The notes under the pieces: generated by a model | Database searches by the model: none | The model's input: only the letters and a program-made list of their open reading frames with translations | Told to the model about the DNA's origin: nothing | Made by a program: the position numbers and the translations under genes | Shown: one piece after another, positions 36,218 through 43,693 of the stretch | How the letters are laid out: each line of letters starts with the position of its first letter | Numbering within the stretch: the first letter of the stretch is position 1 | NCBI GenBank assembly: GCA_963777595.1 | Contig: CAVZRE010000051.1 | Coordinates: 43,531-107,530 of the forward strand | Direction of reading: 5' to 3' | Length of the DNA: 64,000 nucleotides | Source of the DNA: CAVVFX01 sp963777595 | Lineage (GTDB): Bacteria; Acidobacteriota; Terriglobia; Bryobacterales; Bryobacteraceae

Positions 36218-36808
36218 CTACGCTTCCACCAGATCGAAATGTCCGTCGCGGCGGCGAACCAGAACATTCACCGCGCCGGTCTTGGCATCTTTGAAGGTCA
36301 AATAGTCGCGATCGGCGCCCATCTCCGCAATGGCCTCCTCCAGCGTCAGCGCTTGCCGTGGTGCCTCGCCGTCAATGTGGTGGACCTTTGCCTTGGCCCC
36401 GTTCTTGCCGTGCTTGACCGCGGCTTTCATCTTCGAAGGAGCGGCTTTCGCCGGAGGAGCGACGGCCACGGGTTGGGGCTCGGCGGCAACGATCTCCTTG
36501 CGGGGAACGCGTTTGCTGTCCCGCCACTTGGCCCGCACTTTGATCGCCTGCTTTTCCAGCTTTTCGATGGCGCCGTGGATCGCGGTAATCAAGTCCGTAT
36601 CCTCGGCAATCCCGACCATGGAATGGTCGTGATACTTCACCGTCACCTCGGCCTTGTGCAGGTGGCGTTCAGTTGATAGAACGATGCGGGCCTCGCACTC
36701 GCTCTTTCTGCCGTCCAGCATCTTGCCCAGCTTGGCGCACCGGGCTTCTAGTTTTTGTAGTTGGGCCGGAGCAAGTGCGACTTGCCGGCCAGTATAGGTG
36801 ATACGCAT
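36218..36808 (-). CDS. hpf: Ribosome hibernation-promoting factor, long form
   Basis: 196-residue long-form HPF. The N-terminal S30AE domain (residues 1-100) starts MRITYTGRQVALAPAQLQ and binds the mRNA channel of the 30S subunit. A charged Ala/Lys linker follows, then the C-terminal dimerisation domain (LTLEEAIAEMGADRDYLTFKDA, then VLVRRRDGHFDLVE), which joins two 70S ribosomes into 100S particles in stationary phase. It is 23 bases downstream of rpoN and 20 bases upstream of rapZ, a conserved arrangement. Confidence 0.95.
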   Translation of the reverse strand: MRITYTGRQVALAPAQLQKLEARCAKLGKMLDGRKSECEARIVLSTERHLHKAEVTVKYHDHSMVGIAEDTDLITAIHGAIEKLEKQAIKVRAKWRDSKRVPRKEIVAAEPQPVAVAPPAKAAPSKMKAAVKHGKNGAKAKVHHIDGEAPRQALTLEEAIAEMGADRDYLTFKDAKTGAVNVLVRRRDGHFDLVEA

Positions 36809-36831
36809 GGCTGCCTTTATTAAACCGCGAT

Positions 36832-38439
36832 TTACTCGCGAACGCGACGCTGATGCGTTGAAGGGATTTTCATGTCTTCGCGATACTTGGCGACCGTTCG
36901 CCGCGTCACGTCGATTCCTTGGGATTGCAGACGCGCGGTTACCTGCTCATCGGTGAGCGGGTGACGGGTGTCTTCGTCTTCGATCATTTTCTTCACCATC
37001 CGTTTCAGCAGCAGCAGCGGGGTCTCGCCGCCGGAAGGCCCCTGTACTGCTTCGGAGAAAAAGTACCGCAGTTCGAAAACTCCGTGCGGCGTATGGGCAT
37101 ACTTGCTGGCCACGGCGCGGCTGACGGTCGAGGGATGCACGCCAACTTCTTCTGCCACATCCTTGATCATCATCGGTTTGAGATAGTCGATTCCGAGTTG
37201 CAGGAATTCCATCTGGCGGCGCTTGATGGTCAGGCAAACTTTCTGGATGGTCTGCTTGCGCTGCTCAATGTTTTTCATCAACTGAATCGCCGAAGTGTAC
37301 CGCTCGCGCACATAATCCCGAACCTCTTTGGTCGCGCCGTTATCGCGGTCGAGCATCTTCCGGTACTGGCTGTTGAGCCGTAGCTGCGGAATTTCCTCAT
37401 CGTTCATCTGGATAATGAAATCGTCGCCATCTTTGATGAAGTAAACGTCAGGTTCCACCGATCGCGCGCCGGAGCCTGAGAAACGGATACCCGGCCTGGG
37501 ATTTAGCTTGCGAATGACGCCGACCGCGATATCGATGTGTTCCTGAGGCCGGTGCATGATCCGGGCGAGTTCGCGAAACTGCCTGGTTTCGAGCAGCCGG
37601 AGATGGCTCGAAACAATCTGCCACGCGACTCCGCCCTCGGCGCCCCGGCTCTTCAACTGCAGCAACAGGCACTCGCGGAGGTCGCGCGCGCCCACACCCG
37701 CCGGATCGAGGGACTGCACTGCTTTGAGCGCGGATTCAACCTGCTCCATGGTATGTTCGCCCGCGCTGGCGATTTCCTCCAATGTAGCTGTGATGTATCC
37801 GTCCTCATCCAGGTTTCCTATGACGGATTCCGCCGCGTCCCGAATCCCTTCATCGAGCACCATCACGCTCAGTTGCGAGCGCAGGTGATCGGGCAAAGTG
37901 AACGGCTGCGAGAGGAAAGTCTCGAAGGACGGCTTATCCACCGATTCCGACGCCGGACTCTTATATCCGGGATCGAGGTAATCGTCGAAGAACGACCCGA
38001 AATCGATTTCATCGAACGGATCGGCTGAGGGAGTTTCGATGCCGGGTTCGGAATCTACCAGAGGGGCGGCAATCTCCGCCGCTGTTTCGGTGGTTCCCAT
38101 CGCCTCGGCATTTGCGGCGATGCCGTTGCCGTTAAGGTCGATCTCGGGCGAAAGGCGTTCAATCTCGCTGTCGAGAACGCCGGAAGCTTCAAGGATAGAG
38201 CGATCAGAAGGATCGTGAACCGCTTCGGCTTCGAGTAGGGGCTGGAGCTCTTCGGGGGTGATTTCCTCACCGGCCTCGCTCGACTCTTCCAGAACGGGGT
38301 TATTCACGATTTCCTGGTTGATCATTTCCTTCAACTCAAGCCTGTTGAGTTGAAGGACCGTGACCATCTGAACCAGGCCCGGAGTCAAAATTTGCTTCTG
38401 CGCTACCTTTAGCTGCAGTCTGGGAGAAAGCATGCTCAT
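36832..38439 (-). CDS. rpoN: RNA polymerase sigma-54 factor
   Basis: 535-residue RpoN. Region I is Gln/Leu-rich (LQLKVAQKQILTPGLVQMVTVLQL) and binds activators, region II is acidic and long, and region III has the core-binding domain and the helix-turn-helix (EVGVHPSTVSRAVASKYAHT). The C-terminal RpoN box is TRRTVAKYRE, with Thr replacing the usual Ala at the first position; it reads the -24 element. It would serve the NtrC-type activator at 53-54.5 kb. The ATG at 38439 has GGGA close ahead; a second ATG two codons later is possible. Confidence 0.96.
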   Translation of the reverse strand: MSMLSPRLQLKVAQKQILTPGLVQMVTVLQLNRLELKEMINQEIVNNPVLEESSEAGEEITPEELQPLLEAEAVHDPSDRSILEASGVLDSEIERLSPEIDLNGNGIAANAEAMGTTETAAEIAAPLVDSEPGIETPSADPFDEIDFGSFFDDYLDPGYKSPASESVDKPSFETFLSQPFTLPDHLRSQLSVMVLDEGIRDAAESVIGNLDEDGYITATLEEIASAGEHTMEQVESALKAVQSLDPAGVGARDLRECLLLQLKSRGAEGGVAWQIVSSHLRLLETRQFRELARIMHRPQEHIDIAVGVIRKLNPRPGIRFSGSGARSVEPDVYFIKDGDDFIIQMNDEEIPQLRLNSQYRKMLDRDNGATKEVRDYVRERYTSAIQLMKNIEQRKQTIQKVCLTIKRRQMEFLQLGIDYLKPMMIKDVAEEVGVHPSTVSRAVASKYAHTPHGVFELRYFFSEAVQGPSGGETPLLLLKRMVKKMIEDEDTRHPLTDEQVTARLQSQGIDVTRRTVAKYREDMKIPSTHQRRVRE

Positions 38440-38447
38440 CTATCCCA

Positions 38448-38474
38448 ATTATAAGCGTTGCGGTTTATTGCCAA
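38448..38474 (-). promoter_or_regulatory. Candidate sigma70 promoter of rpoN
   Basis: On the minus strand, TTGGCA (38474-38469) and TATAAT (38453-38448) are 15 bases apart; a perfect -10 box with a short spacer. The -10 box ends only 8 bases before the rpoN ATG, so the transcript would have almost no leader. The non-ideal spacing lowers confidence. Confidence 0.4.
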
Positions 38475-38682
38475 AGTGAGGGACTGTACCTAAAACCACC
38501 GTCTCTCTTTTTGTTTGTGACGATTTTTACGGACGAATTTCGAATTCGGAGCACCAATTGCCTGTCGCGAAAGGTCAAAGTCCGCGCTTACAAGAACTTG
38601 CACCCGCGCCGAATTTTGCCGCGTCCCACCTATCACGCGAGACACTAGTCTGTGCTACGTTAGCAGCCAGGGATGCCAATCC

Positions 38683-40203
38683 ATGCGAATGACCAATTCG
38701 GAGTTGCCACGCACGCTCGGTGAGCTGCGGAAGAGCGCGTTTTCTGAAGAACGGCTGGGGTTCAGATCCGTTAAGGACGAACTGCGCGCCAACCTGATCT
38801 GTAAGCTGCAGCGCGATGAGCCGCTGTTTCCGGGCATCGTCGGCTATGAAGATTCCGTCGTGCCTCAAGTTGTGAATGCCATTCTTTCACGCCATAACTT
38901 TATCCTTTTGGGATTACGCGGCCAGGCGAAAACGCGGCTGGTCCGTATGCTGACTACTTTGCTCGATCCGTTCGTTCCGTATGTGGCAGGTTCTGAAATT
39001 CACGATAATCCGTACCAGCCCATCTCCAAATACGCGCGCGAATTGTTGTTACACCAGGGTGACGATACGCCGGTCTCCTGGCTGACTCCGCACGAGCGCT
39101 ATGTCGAAAAATTGGCTACGCCAGACGTCACGATTGCCGATATGATCGGAGACATCGATCCGATTAAGGCTGCGCGCAGCGGCCAGGACATCGGGGACGA
39201 ACTCACCATCCACTACGGCTTAGTGCCGCGCGCCAACCGCGGAATTTTTGCGATCAACGAACTGCCTGACCTCGCGGGTAAGATCCAGGTGGGCCTGTTC
39301 AACATCATGCAGGAAGGCGACGTCCAGATTAAAGGCTTCCCATTGAGGCTGCCCCTGGATCTCATGCTGGTGTTTACCGCCAACCCCGAGGACTATACCG
39401 CCCGCGGCAAAATCATCACTCCGCTCAAGGATCGCATCGGCAGCGAGATTCGCACCCACTACCCGGCTGCGCTCGACCAGGGGTTGGAGATCACCCGCCA
39501 GGAGTCCTGGACCGATCGTGCGTTGCCGAATGGAACCTCGCCCATCGAGTTGCGCGTGCCTGCTTTTATGCGGGAGATCGTCGAACAACTGGCGTTCAGC
39601 GCGCGCGAAGATAAACGCGTGGATAAGAGGTCGGGCGTTTCTCAACGCTTGCCGATTTCCGTGCTGGAAAATGTGGTTTCGAACGCTGAGCGTAGGGCCT
39701 TGCGCAATCGTGAAACTGTCGCGGTGCCGCGCGTGCTCGATGTCTACGCCGCTTTACCCTCCATGACCGGGAAGATCGAGCTGGAATACGAAGGCGAATT
39801 AAAGGGCGGTGACGCCGTCGCCAGGGAGCTCATTCGCCTGGCGGTCGGCAAGATCTATAACAAATACTACGAGGGCGTCAACACTTCGAACATCATCCAA
39901 TGGTTCGATCTGGGCGGGACTCTGAAACTCGACGAGAGTGTGCCGGCAGAGCAGATGGTGCGTCAACTTGCCGGGATACAGGGACTGATGGAGAAGACCC
40001 GTGCCCTTGGTCTGGGAGTCAACGAGCCTGATGAATTGCGCGCTTCGGCGGCGGAGTTTATCCTCGAAGGGCTTTACGCGCATCGGCGGATCAGCCGGTC
40101 CGAGGAACGCGGTTTCGTCGCGGAAGAACGGAAATCGCCGCGTGAGGGAAAGGAAGAGCCGGGGAGTGGACCCGGTCGCCCGCCCCGGCGGCAGTTTAAT
40201 TAG
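38683..40203 (+). CDS. AAA+ ATPase of the magnesium-chelatase/MoxR type
   Basis: 506-residue ATPase. Walker A is GLRGQAKTR at about residue 80, Walker B/sensor region GIFAINELPDL, and LVFTANPEDYTARGKI with the presensor insert and DRIGSEIRTHYP of the BchI/ChlI clade. A winged, helical C-terminal region and a basic, Pro-rich tail (RPPRRQF) follow. These ATPases work with VWA-domain partners to insert metals or remodel proteins. The next gene, 45 bases on, is exactly such a partner. It is not a chlorophyll enzyme by context; its client is unknown. Confidence 0.85.
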   Translation: MRMTNSELPRTLGELRKSAFSEERLGFRSVKDELRANLICKLQRDEPLFPGIVGYEDSVVPQVVNAILSRHNFILLGLRGQAKTRLVRMLTTLLDPFVPYVAGSEIHDNPYQPISKYARELLLHQGDDTPVSWLTPHERYVEKLATPDVTIADMIGDIDPIKAARSGQDIGDELTIHYGLVPRANRGIFAINELPDLAGKIQVGLFNIMQEGDVQIKGFPLRLPLDLMLVFTANPEDYTARGKIITPLKDRIGSEIRTHYPAALDQGLEITRQESWTDRALPNGTSPIELRVPAFMREIVEQLAFSAREDKRVDKRSGVSQRLPISVLENVVSNAERRALRNRETVAVPRVLDVYAALPSMTGKIELEYEGELKGGDAVARELIRLAVGKIYNKYYEGVNTSNIIQWFDLGGTLKLDESVPAEQMVRQLAGIQGLMEKTRALGLGVNEPDELRASAAEFILEGLYAHRRISRSEERGFVAEERKSPREGKEEPGSGPGRPPRRQFN

Positions 40204-40248
40204 TTTTCAGTTTTTCAGTCGTCAGTGATCAACAGGAGGAGCGTCGCT

Positions 40249-41483
40249 ATGAAGTTCATTAAGTACTCCAAATATTCGGGCGATGATTTTGGAATCGACG
40301 CTCAAGACCTGATGAAAGCTTTGTCCGATTTCCTGCTGCAGTCCGGCTTCCAAGCCCAGTTTTCTGAGTGGAACTCGAATGACCTGGAAGATCTGAAACA
40401 GGCGATCCAGCGAGCCTTGGAATCCGGTGAGCTTTTCCCCCAGGAACAGCTCGAAAAGATGCTGGAGCAACTGCAGGCCATGTCGCAGGAGCAAATGGAT
40501 CAGCTGGTGCAGAACCTGGTGCAAAAGCTGGTCGACGAAGGGCACCTGACCTTGGATCCAAGCGACACGCAGGGCGAGCCGCGCACCGGCCAGGGCGGCA
40601 AAGGTCCGGAAACCCGTATCAAGTTCGAAGTCACCGATAAATCGCTCGACTTCCTCGGCTATAAGACCCTGAAAGACTTGTTGGGATCGCTCGGCAAGTC
40701 AAGCTTCGGACGTCACGATACCCGCGACCTCGCGACCGGTATCGAGTCCTCGGGCTCGAGCAAACAATACGAGTTCGGCGACACCATGAATCTCGATATC
40801 AGCGAAACGCTGTTTTCCGCCGTGCGCCGGGAAGGCCTGGGTGTGCCGATCAACCTGGAGTATCGGGATCTGCATGTCCACCAGTGCGAATACCAGAGCT
40901 CCTGCGCGACGGTTCTGATGCTCGATTGCAGCCACAGCATGATTCTCTATGGCGAGGACCGCTTTACGCCGGCGAAGAAAGTCGCGCTGGCGCTGGCGCA
41001 TCTGATCAAGACGCAGTATCCCGGCGACAGCTCTGCGTTGCGTACTCTTCCACGAACGTGCCGAGGAACTGGATATCAGCCAGCTGGCTCGCGTCCAGGT
41101 GGGTCCGTACTACACCAACACGCGGGACGGTTTGATCCTGGCGCAGCGGCTGCTCGCCCAGGAACGCAAGGACATGAAGCAGATCATCATGATCACCGAT
41201 GGCAAACCGTCCGCGCTGACGCTCGAAGATGGGCGGATGTACCGCAATGCCTTCGGTCTCGATCCGCTGGTCATCGGCCAAGACTTTCGAAGAAGTGAAT
41301 CGCTGCAAGAAGCAGGGGATTCTGATCAATACCTTTATGCTCGCCAGTGACTACGGGTTAGTGAATTTCGTGCAGAAGGTGACGGAATTGTGCAAGGGTA
41401 AAGCTTATTTCACCACGCCGTATAATCTGGGCCAGTACCTGTTGATGGATTACATGAATCGCAAGACTCGCACGATTCACTAA
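40249..41483 (+). CDS. VWA-domain protein, partner of the AAA+ ATPase, two frameshifts
   Basis: After correction 410 residues. The N-terminal 130 residues are acidic and helical (Gln/Glu-rich), a middle region follows, and the C-terminus is a von Willebrand A domain whose MIDAS is MLDCSHSMILYGEDRF (D-x-S-x-S), with ITDGKPSALTLEDG as the third metal loop. A strong AGGAGGA lies 8 bases before the ATG. Extra bases near 41029 and 41282 break the frame; dropping each restores YPGDALRCVLFHERAEEL and VIGQTFEEVNRCKKQGI. It is 45 bases after the AAA+ gene and should form a metal-dependent complex with it, analogous to ChlI-ChlD, RavA-ViaA or MoxR-VWA pairs. Confidence 0.83.
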
Positions 41484-41501
41484 TATCTTTGTGCCTGCGA
41501 T

Positions 41502-42611
41502 TCAGGCGGAGAAGAGCATCGACCGAAGCCGGTGCCACGCTCGTCGTCGCGTCAACCCGACCATGGCCAGCGCCGCCACGCAGAAAGTCCAGGACGAAGG
41601 TTCCGGAGCCGCGGCCGCGATGTTCTGGTCAATCCACGTGATGTTTGCCTCCACGCTCGTATCGACGAACATCTCGCCGTAATACGAACAGGGAGTCGCC
41701 TGGCCCGTATCAGGGCAGATAGCCGTGCTGGGGTTTGGGTTCACCGAGGGAGGGTTAGCGCAGATGCTTGTGTTTGGCACCACAAAGCAAGTGAGAAGGT
41801 CATGGACGCCGACGAGTTCATAGGTGCCGTTGACGTCGTAAAATGACGGTCCGCCTGAATCTCCAAAGCTGCTGTCCACTTCGTCAGTATAGGTAGGCGA
41901 ACCTGAGAGAGGATCGTTGGCGGCAACTCCGTTATTGAAAGCGCCCACCAGCATGGTCGACGAGATGCCCAGACGGGTTCCGTTTGCGGAATATGCGTTT
42001 TCGCCGACTCGGAGCATGTAGTCGACATCATTCTCGCCGGTGTCTCCGTTCCCCGTGTCCCCAAAGCCGGCAACGATGATCGGTGAATTCGCAATATAGG
42101 TGCCGTCGAAAAGCTGATACACAGTCGAGCCCGCCGGCGCAGCGCTCGAGAGATCTACGATGGCGAGATCGGAACCGTCACCGGAACTATTCATATAAGC
42201 CAGATCAATCACCGAGGTTCCCGATAGCGTCGTAAAATTTGACGGACCGGTCCCAAAGCTCACCTGCGCGCTGACCCCATCTTTGCCTTCAAAGCAGTGT
42301 GCCGCGGTGAGTACCTGCGTCGGACTGATCAGTTCACCCGAGCAGCGTTCTCCACCAGCGACGATATACACCACGCCGCTCAGATTCACCTCACTGCTCA
42401 GAGTATTAAAAACAGTGCCGCCCGCCACGTAATCGTTCACGTTGCAGTCCTGTCCGGTTGCAATATTCGAAGTAGAGGTCGTGTAACACGCGGGGATGAC
42501 GATGGCAAACGCGGGGAGGCTAAATAAGAATAAGGCCAGAAGAACCGGCCGGCCGGCTAGAGATACGCTGCGCGCCGCGCAGATCAGAACTTGGTAAAGC
42601 GACAATTTCAT
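41502..42611 (-). CDS. Trypsin-like serine protease with PEP-CTERM sorting signal
   Basis: 369-residue exported protease. A signal peptide (VLLALFLFSLPAFA) is followed by a chymotrypsin-fold domain with the triad His in LTAAHCFEG, Asp in GSDLAIVDLSS and Ser in FGDSGGPSFYD. The last 30 residues are a PEP-CTERM signal: PEPSSWTF, a hydrophobic stretch (AALAMVGL) and TRRR, after an Ala-rich linker. Exosortase should cut it and anchor or release it at the cell surface. Several paired cysteines (CYTTS, CSGEL, CFVV) suggest disulfides. No exosortase gene is in the window. GGGG precedes the ATG by 3-6 bases. Confidence 0.88.
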   Translation of the reverse strand: MKLSLYQVLICAARSVSLAGRPVLLALFLFSLPAFAIVIPACYTTSTSNIATGQDCNVNDYVAGGTVFNTLSSEVNLSGVVYIVAGGERCSGELISPTQVLTAAHCFEGKDGVSAQVSFGTGPSNFTTLSGTSVIDLAYMNSSGDGSDLAIVDLSSAAPAGSTVYQLFDGTYIANSPIIVAGFGDTGNGDTGENDVDYMLRVGENAYSANGTRLGISSTMLVGAFNNGVAANDPLSGSPTYTDEVDSSFGDSGGPSFYDVNGTYELVGVHDLLTCFVVPNTSICANPPSVNPNPSTAICPDTGQATPCSYYGEMFVDTSVEANITWIDQNIAAAAPEPSSWTFCVAALAMVGLTRRRAWHRLRSMLFSA

Positions 42612-42719
42612 GTGCCCCTTTGGAGGAAAATTAACAGCTATTTAGCGCCTGGCCGGCTTCGAATACTTCGAACCCTGATTCGTAATGGGTCGGCCTTGTT
42701 ATCCATGGTGCTCAATTTT

Positions 42720-42767
42720 TACTTAGTTGTCCATAGCTAAAAGGTTCTAAGCAAAAACAACTAAGTA
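42720..42767. repeat. 11-bp perfect inverted repeat upstream of the PEP-CTERM protease
   Basis: TACTTAGTTGT (42720-42730) and ACAACTAAGTA (42757-42767) are exact reverse complements around a 26-base loop that itself contains GCTAAAAGGTTCTAAGC. It lies about 110 bases before the protease start codon, so it can be either an operator or a stem in a long 5' leader. It does not match a riboswitch class I know. Confidence 0.5.
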
Positions 42768-42904
42768 GAACCCCGTTCCGGCCAAGGTGACGCCTGGAAG
42801 ACTATCCTGCGCAAAGTTTTTATTTGAGGCCCTGCTCTGGAGAATGTGTAGGATTTCGCCACAATCCCCGGACTGCGATTGTCTCCGGCAGTTCTTCAAG
42901 AATT

Positions 42905-42921
42905 GTCTCGCTATACGAGAC
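42905..42921 (-). terminator. Hairpin downstream of the copper operon
   Basis: GTCTCG and CGAGAC form a perfect 6-bp stem with a 5-base loop, 56 bases past the stop of the last cus-operon gene. On the minus strand it is followed by AATTCTT, not a proper U-run, so it may be a Rho-assisted terminator or an RNA-end stabiliser. Confidence 0.35.
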
Positions 42922-42976
42922 GAAATGTCAAGCGTCACACAGGTTTAACCACTTCCATTCTTGATCATTTCTAAAT

Positions 42977-43693
42977 TTACTGTGGCTGCAACGCTTCCGG
43001 CATCGTCTGCCGATTGCCCACCACTTTACGCCATAGTTCGTTGAACCGCGCTTCTTCCATCGAGCGCTGTAGCTGAAAGCGAAAATCGTGTCCGCTCGCG
43101 TTCCAGCCTGAGCGACGCTCCAATGTCACAATACTGAGGTCGAATGGGCCGGCGCTCGCAATATTATCGATATCGGCCAATCTCCAGGTCCGCGATTCGC
43201 CAGGCTGGCGCGTCCGGAAAACGATGCAGTCTTCTCCAAACACAAGCGTCCCTTCCACTCCTTTGAACAGCCCACTCAATTTGGCGGGAAACTCCGCGAG
43301 CGCGGCGCTCTTGTCTGGAGCCAGCGCTGCGATGAAGCGTTGGTCTAATCGCTCCCGCCATACGGGATACACGGATTTCACGAATTCCGCCGGTAAGTGG
43401 GTGAATAAATAGTTCCGGTCGCGGCCGAATTCCCACTTCTGATCTTCATAAGTGAGAAGGTCCAGCGTATCTTGACTCAGTTCGAGTTGTTGAATTTCGG
43501 CATATTTCCAGCTGCGGGAATGCTTAGCGTGCTTGCCGCTCTCCAAATAGGAGATGCCGTCCGCAGTTACGGTGAGAGTTCCCACGCCGTCGTGGTGCAG
43601 ATGACGATGCATCACGGGGAATGATTGCGCGGACGCCATTCCCGCAGCCATCATCAGGATCGCGCTAATTCCGGTTTCAGTTCGAAATGCCAT
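42977..43693 (-). CDS. Exported protein of unknown function at the end of the cus operon
   Basis: 238-residue protein with a signal peptide (ISAILMMAAGMASA) and then two similar PH/GRAM-like beta-rich halves: GTLTVTADGISYLESG..SWKYAEIQQLEL and, 90 residues later, GTLVFGEDCIVFRTRQ..TWRLADIDNIAS. The internal repeat suggests two tandem PH-like modules. The first half is His-rich after the signal (MHRHLHHDG), which could bind metal. The ATG at 43693 has GAGG 6 bases ahead and is preferred to that at 43699. It overlaps the 3' end of cusA by 40 bases, so it belongs to the efflux operon; the function is unknown. Confidence 0.7.
   Translation of the reverse strand: MAFRTETGISAILMMAAGMASAQSFPVMHRHLHHDGVGTLTVTADGISYLESGKHAKHSRSWKYAEIQQLELSQDTLDLLTYEDQKWEFGRDRNYLFTHLPAEFVKSVYPVWRERLDQRFIAALAPDKSAALAEFPAKLSGLFKGVEGTLVFGEDCIVFRTRQPGESRTWRLADIDNIASAGPFDLSIVTLERRSGWNASGHDFRFQLQRSMEEARFNELWRKVVGNRQTMPEALQPQ

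Larger units (their letters stand above)
42612..42976. other. 365-base intergenic region with two hairpins
   Basis: No credible gene lies between the end of the copper operon and the PEP-CTERM protease. It holds the 11-bp inverted repeat and the 6-bp hairpin listed separately. The protease promoter should be here but no clear -35/-10 pair was found; a 63-codon frame on the minus strand has no family look. Confidence 0.4.
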
